Shown in pieces: positions 36,529 to 45,578 of a stretch of DNA of 64,000 nucleotides. Made by a program: the position numbers and the translations under genes. The notes below the pieces were generated by a model. That model saw only the letters and a program-made list of their open reading frames with translations, was not told the DNA's origin and searched no databases. Each line of letters begins with the position of its first letter. Within the stretch, counting starts at the first letter, position 1. The stretch comes from Agarilytica sp045430285 (lineage in GTDB: Bacteria > Pseudomonadota > Gammaproteobacteria > Pseudomonadales > Cellvibrionaceae): NCBI GenBank assembly GCA_045430285.1, contig JAILXV010000002.1, positions 62,001 to 126,000 on the forward strand, given 5' to 3'.

Positions 36529-37331
36529 TGGCGGGGGTTACGAAGATTGGATAGGGTAAATACCCCTTTGGGAAGTTCAACATCAAAATCGATGGAGTGA
36601 TGAATCATTTCGGTCCACTCATCTTTTTTCTCAACATCAAACATGCGCATTTTGATGGCGATATTTCTACCGCCTAAAGGCCCCACCTCCGTCGCCTTCA
36701 TGACCTTCACCAATTCGCCATCTTGATCCCAATATTGCTGTTCCAACAATACATAATCATCTCGAATAACCAGTACCTCTTTCCCCCAAACAACCGGTGC
36801 ATCCTCATGAGGAATAGAAACGATGGTGTAGTGCATGTGGTCTTTCACTTGCTCGCGTTTTGTGAGTGTGTGCTGGTAACGATCAATAATCTCCGTCGAT
36901 CGGCTGATATCCTTGTTTGAGAAATCGCTCCCCATCCAGCTCTGATTCATCATGGAGGAAGGCACTTTAATCACCCGATTTATTTTGGGCGAGAAGCTCC
37001 ACATACTTTCATCGAGCACCAAGGTCGCATTACCCGCATCTTTCTTTGGCTTACTTACGCGCACTAACGATTGCTCATCGCCCTGGGTCCACGCGCGCAT
37101 AGACATACGGCGTTCCCAGCTTGGGCGATGTATCACCATGGTCATCTCACTATATGAGCTAAGACCTCGCCAATTGTCCATGGCTTGCTGAATTAGTTGG
37201 CGCGCATCCTCACCAAGCTTTTTAGGCTCATCCGCGTAGCTCAATGCACTTAGCGTAAACAGAAGGACTGCGGAGGCTAATGGCGCACCCGCCACTTTTT
37301 GGGAAATCAGTTTACTGAAACAATGGAACAC
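36525..37331 (-). CDS. LolA-like periplasmic outer-membrane lipoprotein-sorting protein
   Basis: 268 aa. A signal peptide occupies about residues 1-33 (cut near LSYADEP), then a LolA/LolB-fold domain follows. YSEMTMVIHRPSWERRMSMRAWTQGDEQSLVRV is the open beta sheet, LDESMWSFSPKINRVIKVPSSMMNQSWMGSDFSNKDI is a signature of the PF17131 family, and YTIVSIPHEDAPVVWGKEVLVIRDD ends the sheet. Such proteins form a hydrophobic groove for a lipid tail. As the first gene of an operon with an ABC exporter and a beta-barrel, it likely shuttles a lipid-linked cargo (inference). The true LolB gene is at 22048. Confidence 0.88.
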   Translation of the reverse strand: MFHCFSKLISQKVAGAPLASAVLLFTLSALSYADEPKKLGEDARQLIQQAMDNWRGLSSYSEMTMVIHRPSWERRMSMRAWTQGDEQSLVRVSKPKKDAGNATLVLDESMWSFSPKINRVIKVPSSMMNQSWMGSDFSNKDISRSTEIIDRYQHTLTKREQVKDHMHYTIVSIPHEDAPVVWGKEVLVIRDDYVLLEQQYWDQDGELVKVMKATEVGPLGGRNIAIKMRMFDVEKKDEWTEMIHHSIDFDVELPKGVFTLSNLRNPRQ

Positions 37332-37447
37332 TTAACGGCACCTCTGGCATAGGTTCTAAACAGTATAAAACTTGCAGCTACGGTATGGGTACAGATCTAC
37401 ATCAAGCAAACGGAAGATTGCAAACGTCATCAGTTAAATGAGCATTT

Positions 37448-37469
37448 AATTGCACTTTCAATTGCACTT
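37448..37469. repeat. Short direct repeat AATTGCACTT
   Basis: Two copies of AATTGCACTT (37448-37457 and 37460-37469), 12 bp apart, about 120 bp upstream of the LolA-like gene. A TATACT -10-like box on the minus strand lies at 37367-37362. Possibly a regulator site; it is not statistically tested. Confidence 0.25.
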
Positions 37470-37510
37470 CGGCGTCGATACAGCACAATAGGCCATGCAT
37501 TCAATGAAGC

Positions 37511-37876
37511 TTAAGACTCAGAGACCTCAGAATAATTCGCAGGAGAAAAACGGGGAGAACAGATAGCTAAAAAGATTAAGTCTTCAGTGCCAATATTGTG
37601 AATACGCTGACGAACACCAGGAGGGATAAGCACCACATCCCCCGATGTTACTCGCCGAGGCGAGTCTTCACCCACCTCAACATCACCCTCTCCGTCCAAA
37701 ATAACATAGCGTTCCAATGTCGCTCCCAGACTATGCCATTTTGTCGATTTTCCTGGCTCTACTCGTGCGCGAGCAATGGAAACCACATCATCATCCGGCG
37801 AGTTCGATAGCTCTGTAATAAAACAGCCTTCTTGGAAAAAGTATTCGCTATTAATATCAAACTTTTTGATCGTCAA
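37511..37876 (-). CDS. Cupin-domain protein
   Basis: 121 aa single-domain cupin. WHSLGATLERYVILDGEGDVEVG (about 47-69) carries the first metal motif (H, E-R-Y) and GDVVLIPPGVRQRIHNIG (about 79-97) the second, with one His retained. No partner gene indicates the substrate. The HxH of the first motif is reduced to a single His (WHSLG), so metal binding is less certain. Confidence 0.75.
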   Translation of the reverse strand: MTIKKFDINSEYFFQEGCFITELSNSPDDDVVSIARARVEPGKSTKWHSLGATLERYVILDGEGDVEVGEDSPRRVTSGDVVLIPPGVRQRIHNIGTEDLIFLAICSPRFSPANYSEVSES

Positions 37877-38046
37877 CCTTGAATCCTATTTTTAATAATC
37901 ACTGAAGGGGGTGAGGGGCAACCACAACAAATCTCCCTCCTATGAACTATTCATATATTTCAGAGCTTTTCGATTTATTTACACAGCACGGGATGGGTTC
38001 AAGCACTCAACACTGCCACTTCGCCACAATGCTCCGAAAACTCAGA

Positions 38047-38349
38047 TTAATCCGCTTCCTGATCCTTCAACAAATAAATCTTATAGTTCTCGATATAATC
38101 TTCCAAATTTGAAGCGAAACGCTGCTTAAACTCCCGAGAAATATCCTGAACCAAAACATCCTTATCTTCTTTTAGATCTTTCCTGCTTTCTGAACTGCCT
38201 GCCACATAAAATGCCGAATAACGCGCAGCGGCATTCATCAGCGCAGACGCCACCATGCCAACGTCGGAATTTTCTGTTTCTGTGTTAGCTTTTTCCAGAA
38301 ACGCGTCTACGATATTCCAATAATCTTGATCAACATTCTCTGCCGACAT
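38047..38349 (-). CDS. DUF3144-like protein
   Basis: 100 aa soluble helical protein. FLEKANTETENSDVGMVASALMNAAARYSAFYVA and FASNLEDYIENYKIYL resemble the DUF3144 family of uncharacterised proteins in proteobacteria. No signal peptide or membrane helix. It lies 43 bp upstream of the esterase gene on the same strand. Confidence 0.7.
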   Translation of the reverse strand: MSAENVDQDYWNIVDAFLEKANTETENSDVGMVASALMNAAARYSAFYVAGSSESRKDLKEDKDVLVQDISREFKQRFASNLEDYIENYKIYLLKDQEAD

Positions 38350-38392
38350 ATATTGCCCTTACGCAGTTAATAAGTATAAAAAACGAAAAGAT

Positions 38393-39160
38393 CTATGATT
38401 CTGAGATCAAAAACCGTTGAATTAGTTTTGAAACGATTTCTGGCTTTTCCGCGTGTAACCAATGGCCAGTATTTGCAACAACTTTAAGCGAGCTTTTGGG
38501 GAAACGACGCATAATATCGTCACGGTTCTTCTCGGCAATATAATCCGAAGCGCCGCCCTTCAGAAACAAGGTATCACTGTCGAATACATTATCCGAGCTC
38601 CCACAAATCAGCTCAGCATAATGCGTATGTAATGCGTTTAAATTCATTCGCCAAGAAAAATGGCCCGACGCATCTCGTTGAATATTTTTCAGTAAAAAAC
38701 TGCGTACAGCCATTTCAGGCACGTGAGGCTTCATCGCTTCATCCGCTTCAGAGCGGGAACGAATATTATCAATATCCACCGATAAAAGGCCTTCAAATAC
38801 ATCGCTATGATGCGGGGGGTATTTGGAAGGAGCGATATCCATCACCACCAATCGGTCAACGAGTGCAGGGCGTGTTAAGGCCAGCTCCATTGCTGTCTTA
38901 CCTCCCAGCGAGTGACCTACAATATGCGCATTCTCTAACTTATGCTGCGCCATCCACTCAGCGACCTGCTTGGTCATTGATGAAAGGCTGGTGGATTCAA
39001 AGTGGGGAGAGCGACCATGATTGGGCAAATCAATGGAATACACGGAAAAATCTTGCGCGAGTATTCGGGCGATCGCGCCGAGGTTTTCCAGCGAACCAAA
39101 AAGACCATGTATTAAGACGAGCGGCGCGCCCTGACCTTGATGTTTATGATGAAGGGGCAT
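38393..39160 (-). CDS. Alpha/beta-hydrolase, YbfF-like esterase
   Basis: 255 aa. LVLIHGLFGS (about residues 14-23) forms the oxyanion region, VGHSLGGKTAM (about 91-101) is the nucleophile elbow with Ser94-type, and GHWLHAEKP near 235 gives the catalytic His. The arrangement is that of YbfF, an acyl-CoA or palmitoyl esterase. No signal peptide, so cytoplasmic. Confidence 0.82.
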   Translation of the reverse strand: MPLHHKHQGQGAPLVLIHGLFGSLENLGAIARILAQDFSVYSIDLPNHGRSPHFESTSLSSMTKQVAEWMAQHKLENAHIVGHSLGGKTAMELALTRPALVDRLVVMDIAPSKYPPHHSDVFEGLLSVDIDNIRSRSEADEAMKPHVPEMAVRSFLLKNIQRDASGHFSWRMNLNALHTHYAELICGSSDNVFDSDTLFLKGGASDYIAEKNRDDIMRRFPKSSLKVVANTGHWLHAEKPEIVSKLIQRFLISES

Positions 39161-39252
39161 TTAGTGATCAATACTCCGCGATGGCCAATGCGCTATAAAC
39201 TAACGTTTAGATGAGTGGTGATTGCCCGTAACAACTAAGCATTAGTGAGTCG

Positions 39253-39585
39253 TTACGCGTCAGTAGGGCGCGGGCTTTGAGGGAAAGGCAAGTGCGCTAT
39301 TTTATCGCCTGCTTTCACTTCAGACACTTTTACAGAGCCTTCTTTTTCCACCTCATCAATACGCACAATGTTATTCATGGGAATAAAAGAACGCTTCACA
39401 CCGGAAAATTCGCCTTTAAGCTTCTCTTCTCCAGGATCCACAACCACCTGCGTACGCTCACCAAACAGCATTTCTTCTATTTCAATAAAGCCATACATTT
39501 CACTTTGGTAAATGTTGCGTACAAACACCTCATAAATTTCATTACGATTGTAGAAGATAACTTTATAAATTGGATCTGCCGACAT
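39253..39585 (-). CDS. DUF1820 family protein
   Basis: 110 aa. YKVIFYNRNEIYEVFVRNIYQSEMYGFIEIEEMLFGERTQVVVDPGEEKL and IPMNNIVRIDEVEKEG are the hallmark of DUF1820 (small beta-rich, LSm-like appearance). It lies divergent from miaB, a linkage known in Pseudomonas. No function has been demonstrated to my knowledge. Confidence 0.85.
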   Translation of the reverse strand: MSADPIYKVIFYNRNEIYEVFVRNIYQSEMYGFIEIEEMLFGERTQVVVDPGEEKLKGEFSGVKRSFIPMNNIVRIDEVEKEGSVKVSEVKAGDKIAHLPFPQSPRPTDA

Positions 39586-39757
39586 TGTCCTGTGTGTTCC
39601 CGATATTGCGTATTTGCGGTCTATTGTTCACGGTCACTTCATTGGAGAGTTACTGCCTATTTATCATACGACAGCATTCGCTAGCGACACCAAGAGTGGG
39701 CTCTCACGGTAAATGACTGATGTTTCCCTCTATATGCGGTCACAACACTCAAATTGC

Positions 39758-39786
39758 AAGACAATCTTATCATCCATCGCTATAAT
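39758..39786 (+). promoter_or_regulatory. Promoter of miaB
   Basis: AAGACA (39758-39763, four of six to TTGACA), a 17-bp spacer and a perfect TATAAT (39781-39786). Transcription would start near 39793, so translation must begin at the ATG at 39820 and not at 39754. Confidence 0.65.
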
Positions 39787-39819
39787 GCGCGCTCATTTTT
39801 TAACCACACTCTTAGCTCC

Positions 39820-41226
39820 ATGACAGACATCATCGAGACGGCTCAAGCCGACACTGAAACCACTGCCGACAAAGCCAGTCTACCCACCAAAAAACTCTTT
39901 ATTCAGACACACGGATGTCAGATGAACGAGTACGACTCGTCCCGTATGCGTGATTTACTGGGTGAATCGCACAATATGGTGACCATCGATGATCCGGAGC
40001 AAGCCGATGTACTGCTAATTAATACCTGCTCCATTCGCGAAAAAGCCCAGGAAAAACTGTTTCATCAATTGGGCCGCTGGAAACATCTGAAAGACACTAA
40101 CCCAGACCTTGTCATTGGCGTAGGTGGCTGTGTCGCTAGCCAAGAAGGCGAAGCTATCGCCAAGCGAGCACCCTTTGTGGACCTGATATTTGGCCCACAA
40201 ACCCTGCATCGTCTACCCGAAATGATGGAAACGCCCCGTGATGATGGGGCTGTCGTTGTCGATATTAGCTTCCCCGAGATAGAAAAGTTTGATCGCCTGC
40301 CAGAACCCGAAGCTGACGGTGTTTCTGCCTTTGTTTCGGTGATGGAAGGCTGTTCCAAATACTGCACTTTTTGCGTTGTACCCTATACCCGCGGCGAAGA
40401 AGTCAGCCGCCCAGTTAATGACGTTATTCATGAGATAAAGCACTTAGCCGAGCAAGGTGTGCGAGAAGTCAACCTACTGGGCCAGAACGTTAACGCTTAT
40501 CGCGGCGACAACCCAGAAGGCGACCCCGTTGATTTGGCCGAGCTTATTACCATGGTCGCCGCCATCGAAGGCATCGACCGTATTCGCTACACCACCTCTC
40601 ACCCTGTGGAATTCAGCGATAGCCTAATTGACGTGTATGCCGAAGTACCCGAGCTGGTCAGCCATATACATCTGCCCGTCCAAAGCGGTTCAGATCGTAT
40701 CCTTATGGCGATGAAGCGCGGGCATACCGCCCTCGAATACAAGTCGAAGATTCGTCGTTTACGTGAAAAACGCCCGAACATCAGTATCTCGTCTGATTTC
40801 ATTATCGGCTTTCCTGGTGAAAGCGACCGTGATTTCGAAGCTACGATGAACCTTATTAAAGATATCGACTTCGATAACTCTTTCAGCTTCATCTACAGCC
40901 CGCGGCCAGGAACACCCGCTGCCGACATGCAAGACGATACAGATGCGGCAACCAAGAAAACACGCCTAAAAATTCTGCAACAACGTATTCTTCAGCAAGC
41001 CCAAGATATTGGACGCAAGATGGTGGGTAACACGGAGAGCGTTTTGGTCACCGGTTACAGTAAGAAAGACCCTGGCCAGCTATCGGGCCGCACCGAGAAC
41101 AACCGCGTGGTCAATTTCCGCTGCGACACTCCAGAACTCATTGGCAAGTTTGCCGATATTCTTATTGAAGAGGCCTTACCCAACTCACTGCGTGGCGTGC
41201 TATTAGGCTCGGAGCTGGATGACTGA
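39820..41226 (+). CDS. miaB: tRNA-2-methylthio-N6-(dimethylallyl)adenosine synthase
   Basis: Radical-SAM methylthiotransferase acting on i6A37 of tRNA. The N-terminal cluster cysteines are C33 (HGCQMN), C70 (NTCSIRE) and C104 (GGCVAS), and the radical-SAM CxxxCxxC is C178-C182-C185 (CSKYCTFC). A TRAM domain lies at the C-terminus (about 395-465, VLVTGYSKKDPGQLSGRTENNRVVNF). Start at 39820 agrees with the promoter position. It heads the miaB-ybeZ-ybeY-corC-lnt series. Confidence 0.97.
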   Translation: MTDIIETAQADTETTADKASLPTKKLFIQTHGCQMNEYDSSRMRDLLGESHNMVTIDDPEQADVLLINTCSIREKAQEKLFHQLGRWKHLKDTNPDLVIGVGGCVASQEGEAIAKRAPFVDLIFGPQTLHRLPEMMETPRDDGAVVVDISFPEIEKFDRLPEPEADGVSAFVSVMEGCSKYCTFCVVPYTRGEEVSRPVNDVIHEIKHLAEQGVREVNLLGQNVNAYRGDNPEGDPVDLAELITMVAAIEGIDRIRYTTSHPVEFSDSLIDVYAEVPELVSHIHLPVQSGSDRILMAMKRGHTALEYKSKIRRLREKRPNISISSDFIIGFPGESDRDFEATMNLIKDIDFDNSFSFIYSPRPGTPAADMQDDTDAATKKTRLKILQQRILQQAQDIGRKMVGNTESVLVTGYSKKDPGQLSGRTENNRVVNFRCDTPELIGKFADILIEEALPNSLRGVLLGSELDD

Positions 41227-41357
41227 GGGACGAATAGGGTTTCCAACGACACGGAGTCCACAAGCAACACGAAAAAGCTGTAGGGCTGCTTTTCCATACG
41301 AGTATAATGCGTTAGTCTTTTACGTACTCCCGACTATTTAAGGTTTAGATCACCACT

Positions 41358-42413
41358 TTGAACACACGCTCTGAAGAGCCTGCGCTGACACTAGAACTGA
41401 CCCTAGCACCCAACGACGCTCATCACCTTGCCACTTTGTGTGGCCAATTCGGCAGCCATATCAAGCAGATTGAACAACGCTTTAATGTGGAGATACTGCA
41501 TCGTGGTGATCAGTTTTCATGCTCGGGCAGCTCAACCGACGCAGAATGTGCCATTGGCGTACTCGAAAACCTATATAAAGACATTTGCTCGGGCAAAGAC
41601 ATCTCCCCCGATGACGTCCACCTTGTGATACAAGAATTCAGTATGAACGCAGAAGAAAAACAACCTAGTGACGTACAAGACAACGCGTCACGCAGCGCTA
41701 AAGAAATAGATAACGCCATTGCTGAAGCCAGCCTCATCAAAACCAAGAAAGCGACCGTAAAGCCTCGTGGTCGCAACCAACAGAATTACGTAAAAGCGAT
41801 CCGCGTGCATGATATTAATTTTGGTATTGGGCCAGCGGGAACAGGAAAAACATACCTAGCGGTGGCCTGTGCGGTAGAAGCCCTACTACAGGATAAAGTT
41901 GAACGTATTTTACTGGTAAGGCCCGCGGTAGAAGCTGGCGAAAAACTCGGCTTTTTGCCTGGTGATCTCGCACAAAAAGTCGACCCCTACCTACGCCCGC
42001 TCTACGATGCATTATATGAAATGCTAGGCTTTGAAACGGTAGGCAAACTCATAGAACGAAGCGTGATAGAAGTTGCTCCCTTGGCATACATGCGCGGGCG
42101 CACACTGAACAACTCCTTTGTGATTTTGGATGAGAGCCAGAACACCACGCGGGAACAAATGAAAATGTTCCTCACACGTATCGGCTTTGGCTCCACAGCG
42201 GTGATTACGGGCGACCCATCACAAATTGATTTACCGAAAGATCATAGCTCCGGGCTCAGACATGCCACCGGCGTATTAGATGGCGTCGACGGCATTAGCT
42301 TTACGCGCTTTGGCGCTCGTGATGTTGTGCGCCATCCGATTGTTAAACGGATTGTGGAAGCTTACGAAAAAGCGGAAGCACAACGCGAAGCGCAACAGAG
42401 TCAGCAACAATAG
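41358..42413 (+). CDS. ybeZ: PhoH-like ATPase YbeZ
   Basis: 351 aa. An N-terminal KH-like RNA-binding region (about residues 20-85, LCGQFGSHIKQIEQRFNVEIL) precedes the PhoH ATPase (about 120-330): IGPAGTGKTYLA is Walker A and SFVILDESQNTT is Walker B. Family members interact with YbeY in rRNA processing. The start is TTG (41358). SD pairing is weak, with AGG about 15 nt upstream. ybeY follows after 5 bp. Confidence 0.94.
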   Translation: MNTRSEEPALTLELTLAPNDAHHLATLCGQFGSHIKQIEQRFNVEILHRGDQFSCSGSSTDAECAIGVLENLYKDICSGKDISPDDVHLVIQEFSMNAEEKQPSDVQDNASRSAKEIDNAIAEASLIKTKKATVKPRGRNQQNYVKAIRVHDINFGIGPAGTGKTYLAVACAVEALLQDKVERILLVRPAVEAGEKLGFLPGDLAQKVDPYLRPLYDALYEMLGFETVGKLIERSVIEVAPLAYMRGRTLNNSFVILDESQNTTREQMKMFLTRIGFGSTAVITGDPSQIDLPKDHSSGLRHATGVLDGVDGISFTRFGARDVVRHPIVKRIVEAYEKAEAQREAQQSQQQ

Positions 42414-42418
42414 TCACT

Positions 42419-42880
42419 ATGATTAACGCGGACATCCAAATCGCAAGTGATTGCACCAGTACGCCCAACAAAGCCGACATCGTCTTATGGATCGAGACCA
42501 CGTTGAAGGCTATCGATATTACCGACGATAAAGAAATCAGCGTCCGTATTATCGATGAAAGCGAAAGCCAACAGCTTAATCACCAATACCGCCAGATCGA
42601 CAAGCCCACCAATGTGCTTTCATTCCCCTGCGAACTTCCCGAAGAAGTGGATATACCGCTGCTCGGCGACCTCGCTATATGCAGCCCCATTGTCGCACGC
42701 GAAGCCCAGGAACAAACCAAAACGCCAGAAAGCCATTGGGCACATATGGTGGTACACGGCACCTTACATTTGCTAGGCTTCGATCATATTGAAGATAGCG
42801 AAGCAGAACATATGGAGGGTATAGAAACTTCTATACTCACATCATTGGGCTACCCAGCCCCCTACGAACAAGCATCATAA
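42419..42880 (+). CDS. ybeY: Endoribonuclease YbeY
   Basis: 153 aa Zn-dependent RNase for 16S rRNA maturation and quality control. HGTLHLLGFDH at about 121-131 is the three-His metal motif, and PTNVLSFPCELPEE is the conserved substrate strand. It sits 5 bp after ybeZ and 21 bp before corC, the standard cluster. Confidence 0.97.
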   Translation: MINADIQIASDCTSTPNKADIVLWIETTLKAIDITDDKEISVRIIDESESQQLNHQYRQIDKPTNVLSFPCELPEEVDIPLLGDLAICSPIVAREAQEQTKTPESHWAHMVVHGTLHLLGFDHIEDSEAEHMEGIETSILTSLGYPAPYEQAS

Positions 42881-42901
42881 ATCAGGAGTTAATGCTTACT
42901 C

Positions 42902-43795
42902 ATGTCCGAAGAACCTCCGAGTAGCTCTGTAAAAAATCGTAACGCCCCCTCACGTTCTTGGTTAGAACGCATGTTTTCAGGTTTCGGTACAGAACCGAAA
43001 TCACGAGAAGAACTTCTTGATATCATTAAAGGCGCCGTCGACAATAAAGTCGTCGATATGGAAGCGCTCAGTATTATTGAAGGCGCTCTCGACGTCGCGC
43101 AACAGCAAGTGCGCGAAATCATGATCCCCCGCTCTCAGATGGTCGTCATTAAAGAAGAAGAGAGCCCACAAGAATTTTTACCAAAAGTGATCGAGTCAGG
43201 CCATTCGCGTTTCCCTGTGATCGGCGAAACCAGTGACGATGTGAAAGGCATATTGCTTGCCAAGGATCTTTTACCGCTCATACTGGGCGGCACAGAAAAT
43301 TTTTCGTTCGATGAGATTTTACGTCGCGCCAATATTATTCCTGAAAGTAAACGTCTTAACGTTCTACTCAAAGAGTTTCGTGAAAACCGTTACCATATGG
43401 CGATCGTTATCGATGAATATGGTGGCATTTCCGGCCTCGTCAGTATCGAAGATATTCTCGAAGAAATTGTCGGCGAAATAGAAGATGAAACCGATGATAA
43501 CGAAGGTGAAGATTTTATTCGCCAAGTATCGGATAACGACTTCATCTTAAAAGCATTAACACCGATCGAAGAATTTAACACCCATTTTAATTCTAGCCTC
43601 AAGGACGATGAGTTCGACACCATCGGCGGCTTAGTTATGCAGGCCTTTGGTCATATGCCTGGCCGCAATGAATGTGTCGAAGTCCAAAGTTTCTCATTCC
43701 GCGTACTGTATTCAGACAGTAGAAAAATTCACTTATTGCGTGTGTCAAAACTGGATAAAAAGAAAAAGAAGAAAAAACCAATACCAAAGGAATAG
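42902..43795 (+). CDS. corC: CorC-family protein (CBS pair and CorC/HlyC domain)
   Basis: 297 aa cytoplasmic protein associated with Mg/Co efflux. Two CBS domains lie at about residues 70-190 (VREIMIPRSQMVVI, YHMAIVIDEYGGISGLVSIEDILEEIVGEIEDE), and a C-terminal CorC/HlyC domain at about 205-285 (DEFDTIGGLVMQAFGHMPGRNE). It lacks the DUF21 membrane domain of longer paralogues. The last residues are a Lys-rich tail. Confidence 0.93.
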   Translation: MSEEPPSSSVKNRNAPSRSWLERMFSGFGTEPKSREELLDIIKGAVDNKVVDMEALSIIEGALDVAQQQVREIMIPRSQMVVIKEEESPQEFLPKVIESGHSRFPVIGETSDDVKGILLAKDLLPLILGGTENFSFDEILRRANIIPESKRLNVLLKEFRENRYHMAIVIDEYGGISGLVSIEDILEEIVGEIEDETDDNEGEDFIRQVSDNDFILKALTPIEEFNTHFNSSLKDDEFDTIGGLVMQAFGHMPGRNECVEVQSFSFRVLYSDSRKIHLLRVSKLDKKKKKKKPIPKE

Positions 43796-43859
43796 CACCA
43801 CGCCATTTATCTCATACAGCTATGCCATCAACAGTATTCCGTTCATATCATTTTACATG

Positions 43860-43893
43860 GGTGCAGCTGGTACAATATGCACCTAGGTGCATA
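43860..43893. promoter_or_regulatory. Palindromic operator-like site before lnt
   Basis: An 18-bp perfect palindrome TATGCACCTAGGTGCATA (43876-43893). A third GGTGCA half-site sits at 43860-43865. A TACAAT (43871-43876) abuts the palindrome and could be the lnt -10 box, so the site would lie at the transcription start. No matching -35 box at normal spacing is seen. Candidate repressor site. Confidence 0.5.
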
Positions 43894-43925
43894 ATGACGC
43901 ATTGGATAAGTAACTAGGTCAGTTA

Positions 43926-45521
43926 ATGAAAAACTCTTACAGGGAACTCCCATGGTGGCTCGGAGATAGCATTGCTATTTTTGCAGGTATATTGGTGCCC
44001 TTTAGTTTGGCACCATACAGCTATTGGGGTCTATCACTGCTGGCTCCTGCAATACTGGCCTATTTACTGAAAAACCTATCAGGAAAAGCGGCAACAAGAA
44101 GAGCCTTTTTATTTGGCGTAGGCATGTTTGTCAAAGGGACTTCATGGGTCTATATCTCCATCCACGATTTTGGCTATACAGCGGCACCGCTTGCCTTAGT
44201 GCTTACCGCCGTCTTTGTTCTTGGCCTCGCACTTGTATTCGCCATACCGTTTTATGTATATGGTCGCTATTTTTCAGCACACTATACAAAGAGCGACCTA
44301 AAAAAATCTTGCTCATACGCACTTTTATTTAGCGCCTTGTGGGTGCTGGGCGAATGGAGCCGTAGCTGGTTCCTCACCGGTTTCCCTTGGCTGTATCTCG
44401 GCTATGCGCATGTCGACACATGGCTTGCAGGCTGGGCCCCAATAGGTGGAGTCTTTACACTAAGTTTTATTTCCGTCTTCACCGGCACAACAATCGGCGA
44501 AGCGGCCAGCCACATCCTTAGACACTACCCCCACACACGCGACTCGCTAAAAACATTCACTCGCCACCACGGCGCTGTAATCATTGGCGTTCTTATACTC
44601 TGGGGCGCAGGCCTTGGGCTGATGCCTTCGGAGAAAGATTATGCGCACAACCCAAGTATATCCGTTGCGATCATCCAACCGAACACGCCCCTAGAAGTAA
44701 AATGGAATCCTATATTTCGTGACCAAATTATGGCCACATTGCGGGACGAAACCGAAAAACACTGGGATAAAGATTTAATTATATGGCCAGAAGCCGCGAT
44801 CCCCATCATGTATAACGACGCGGCCTATTTTTTGGATGAGATTGAAGCCAAAGCGAACGAAACCCAAACCGGTGTTGTACTCGGAATATTGTACGACGAC
44901 ACCAAACCGATGACCTTTTATAACAGCATTACTGGGCTGGGACGCGCAAGCGGCATGTACTTTAAACAACGGCTTGTCCCTTTCGGAGAATACGTTCCAC
45001 TGGAAAAGTGGCTTCGCGGCGTTATCGCTTTTTTTAACTTACCGAACTCCATTATTTACCCAGGAAAAAAAGATCAGGAAATTCTAGGCTTTGATGATAT
45101 TAAAATCGCGCCTTCTATTTGTTACGAAATTGTCTACCCCGATTTAGTCGCGGGACTCGCAAAAAAATCTGATTTGCTGATCACCATCAGTAACGATGCT
45201 TGGTTCGGAAGTTCCATCGGCCCCATCCAACATTTACAAATGGCACAAATGCGCGCACTGGAAAATCAACGCTATGTGCTCCGCGGCACCAACACTGGCA
45301 TCAGTGCAATCATTAGCCCCTTAGGTAAAATCACCCAAGCGAGCCGCCAGTTTGAACGCCATGCCATTGAACAAAACGACGTTAAACTAGTCCACACCAC
45401 CACCTTATTCGCAATTTGGGGCTCCCACCCCATTATTGTATTCTGCTTCGGCATAGTCGCGTCGCTATGTTTAATACAACTAAAACAAAGACAACGAAAA
45501 ATTGTGAGCACCCCAGGCTAA
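43926..45521 (+). CDS. lnt: Apolipoprotein N-acyltransferase
   Basis: Adds the third acyl chain to lipoproteins in the inner membrane. 531 aa, with about six hydrophobic helices in the first 220 residues and then the nitrilase domain. Catalytic Glu (IIWPEAAIP), the conserved Lys (KQRLVPFGEYVP) and Cys (SICYEIVYPD) are all present. A final C-terminal helix (IVFCFGIVASLCLIQL) closes it. Position after corC is standard. Confidence 0.96.
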   Translation: MKNSYRELPWWLGDSIAIFAGILVPFSLAPYSYWGLSLLAPAILAYLLKNLSGKAATRRAFLFGVGMFVKGTSWVYISIHDFGYTAAPLALVLTAVFVLGLALVFAIPFYVYGRYFSAHYTKSDLKKSCSYALLFSALWVLGEWSRSWFLTGFPWLYLGYAHVDTWLAGWAPIGGVFTLSFISVFTGTTIGEAASHILRHYPHTRDSLKTFTRHHGAVIIGVLILWGAGLGLMPSEKDYAHNPSISVAIIQPNTPLEVKWNPIFRDQIMATLRDETEKHWDKDLIIWPEAAIPIMYNDAAYFLDEIEAKANETQTGVVLGILYDDTKPMTFYNSITGLGRASGMYFKQRLVPFGEYVPLEKWLRGVIAFFNLPNSIIYPGKKDQEILGFDDIKIAPSICYEIVYPDLVAGLAKKSDLLITISNDAWFGSSIGPIQHLQMAQMRALENQRYVLRGTNTGISAIISPLGKITQASRQFERHAIEQNDVKLVHTTTLFAIWGSHPIIVFCFGIVASLCLIQLKQRQRKIVSTPG

Positions 45522-45578
45522 GCAACACGCTGGCCGGTGACTACCGATTTACTATTACGAGTTAACAGTAACTGATTT

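Noticed and set aside
38632..39198. 188-codon plus-strand open frame
   Set aside because: It is antisense to most of the esterase gene, contains no recognised motif, and the esterase on the other strand has complete catalytic motifs.
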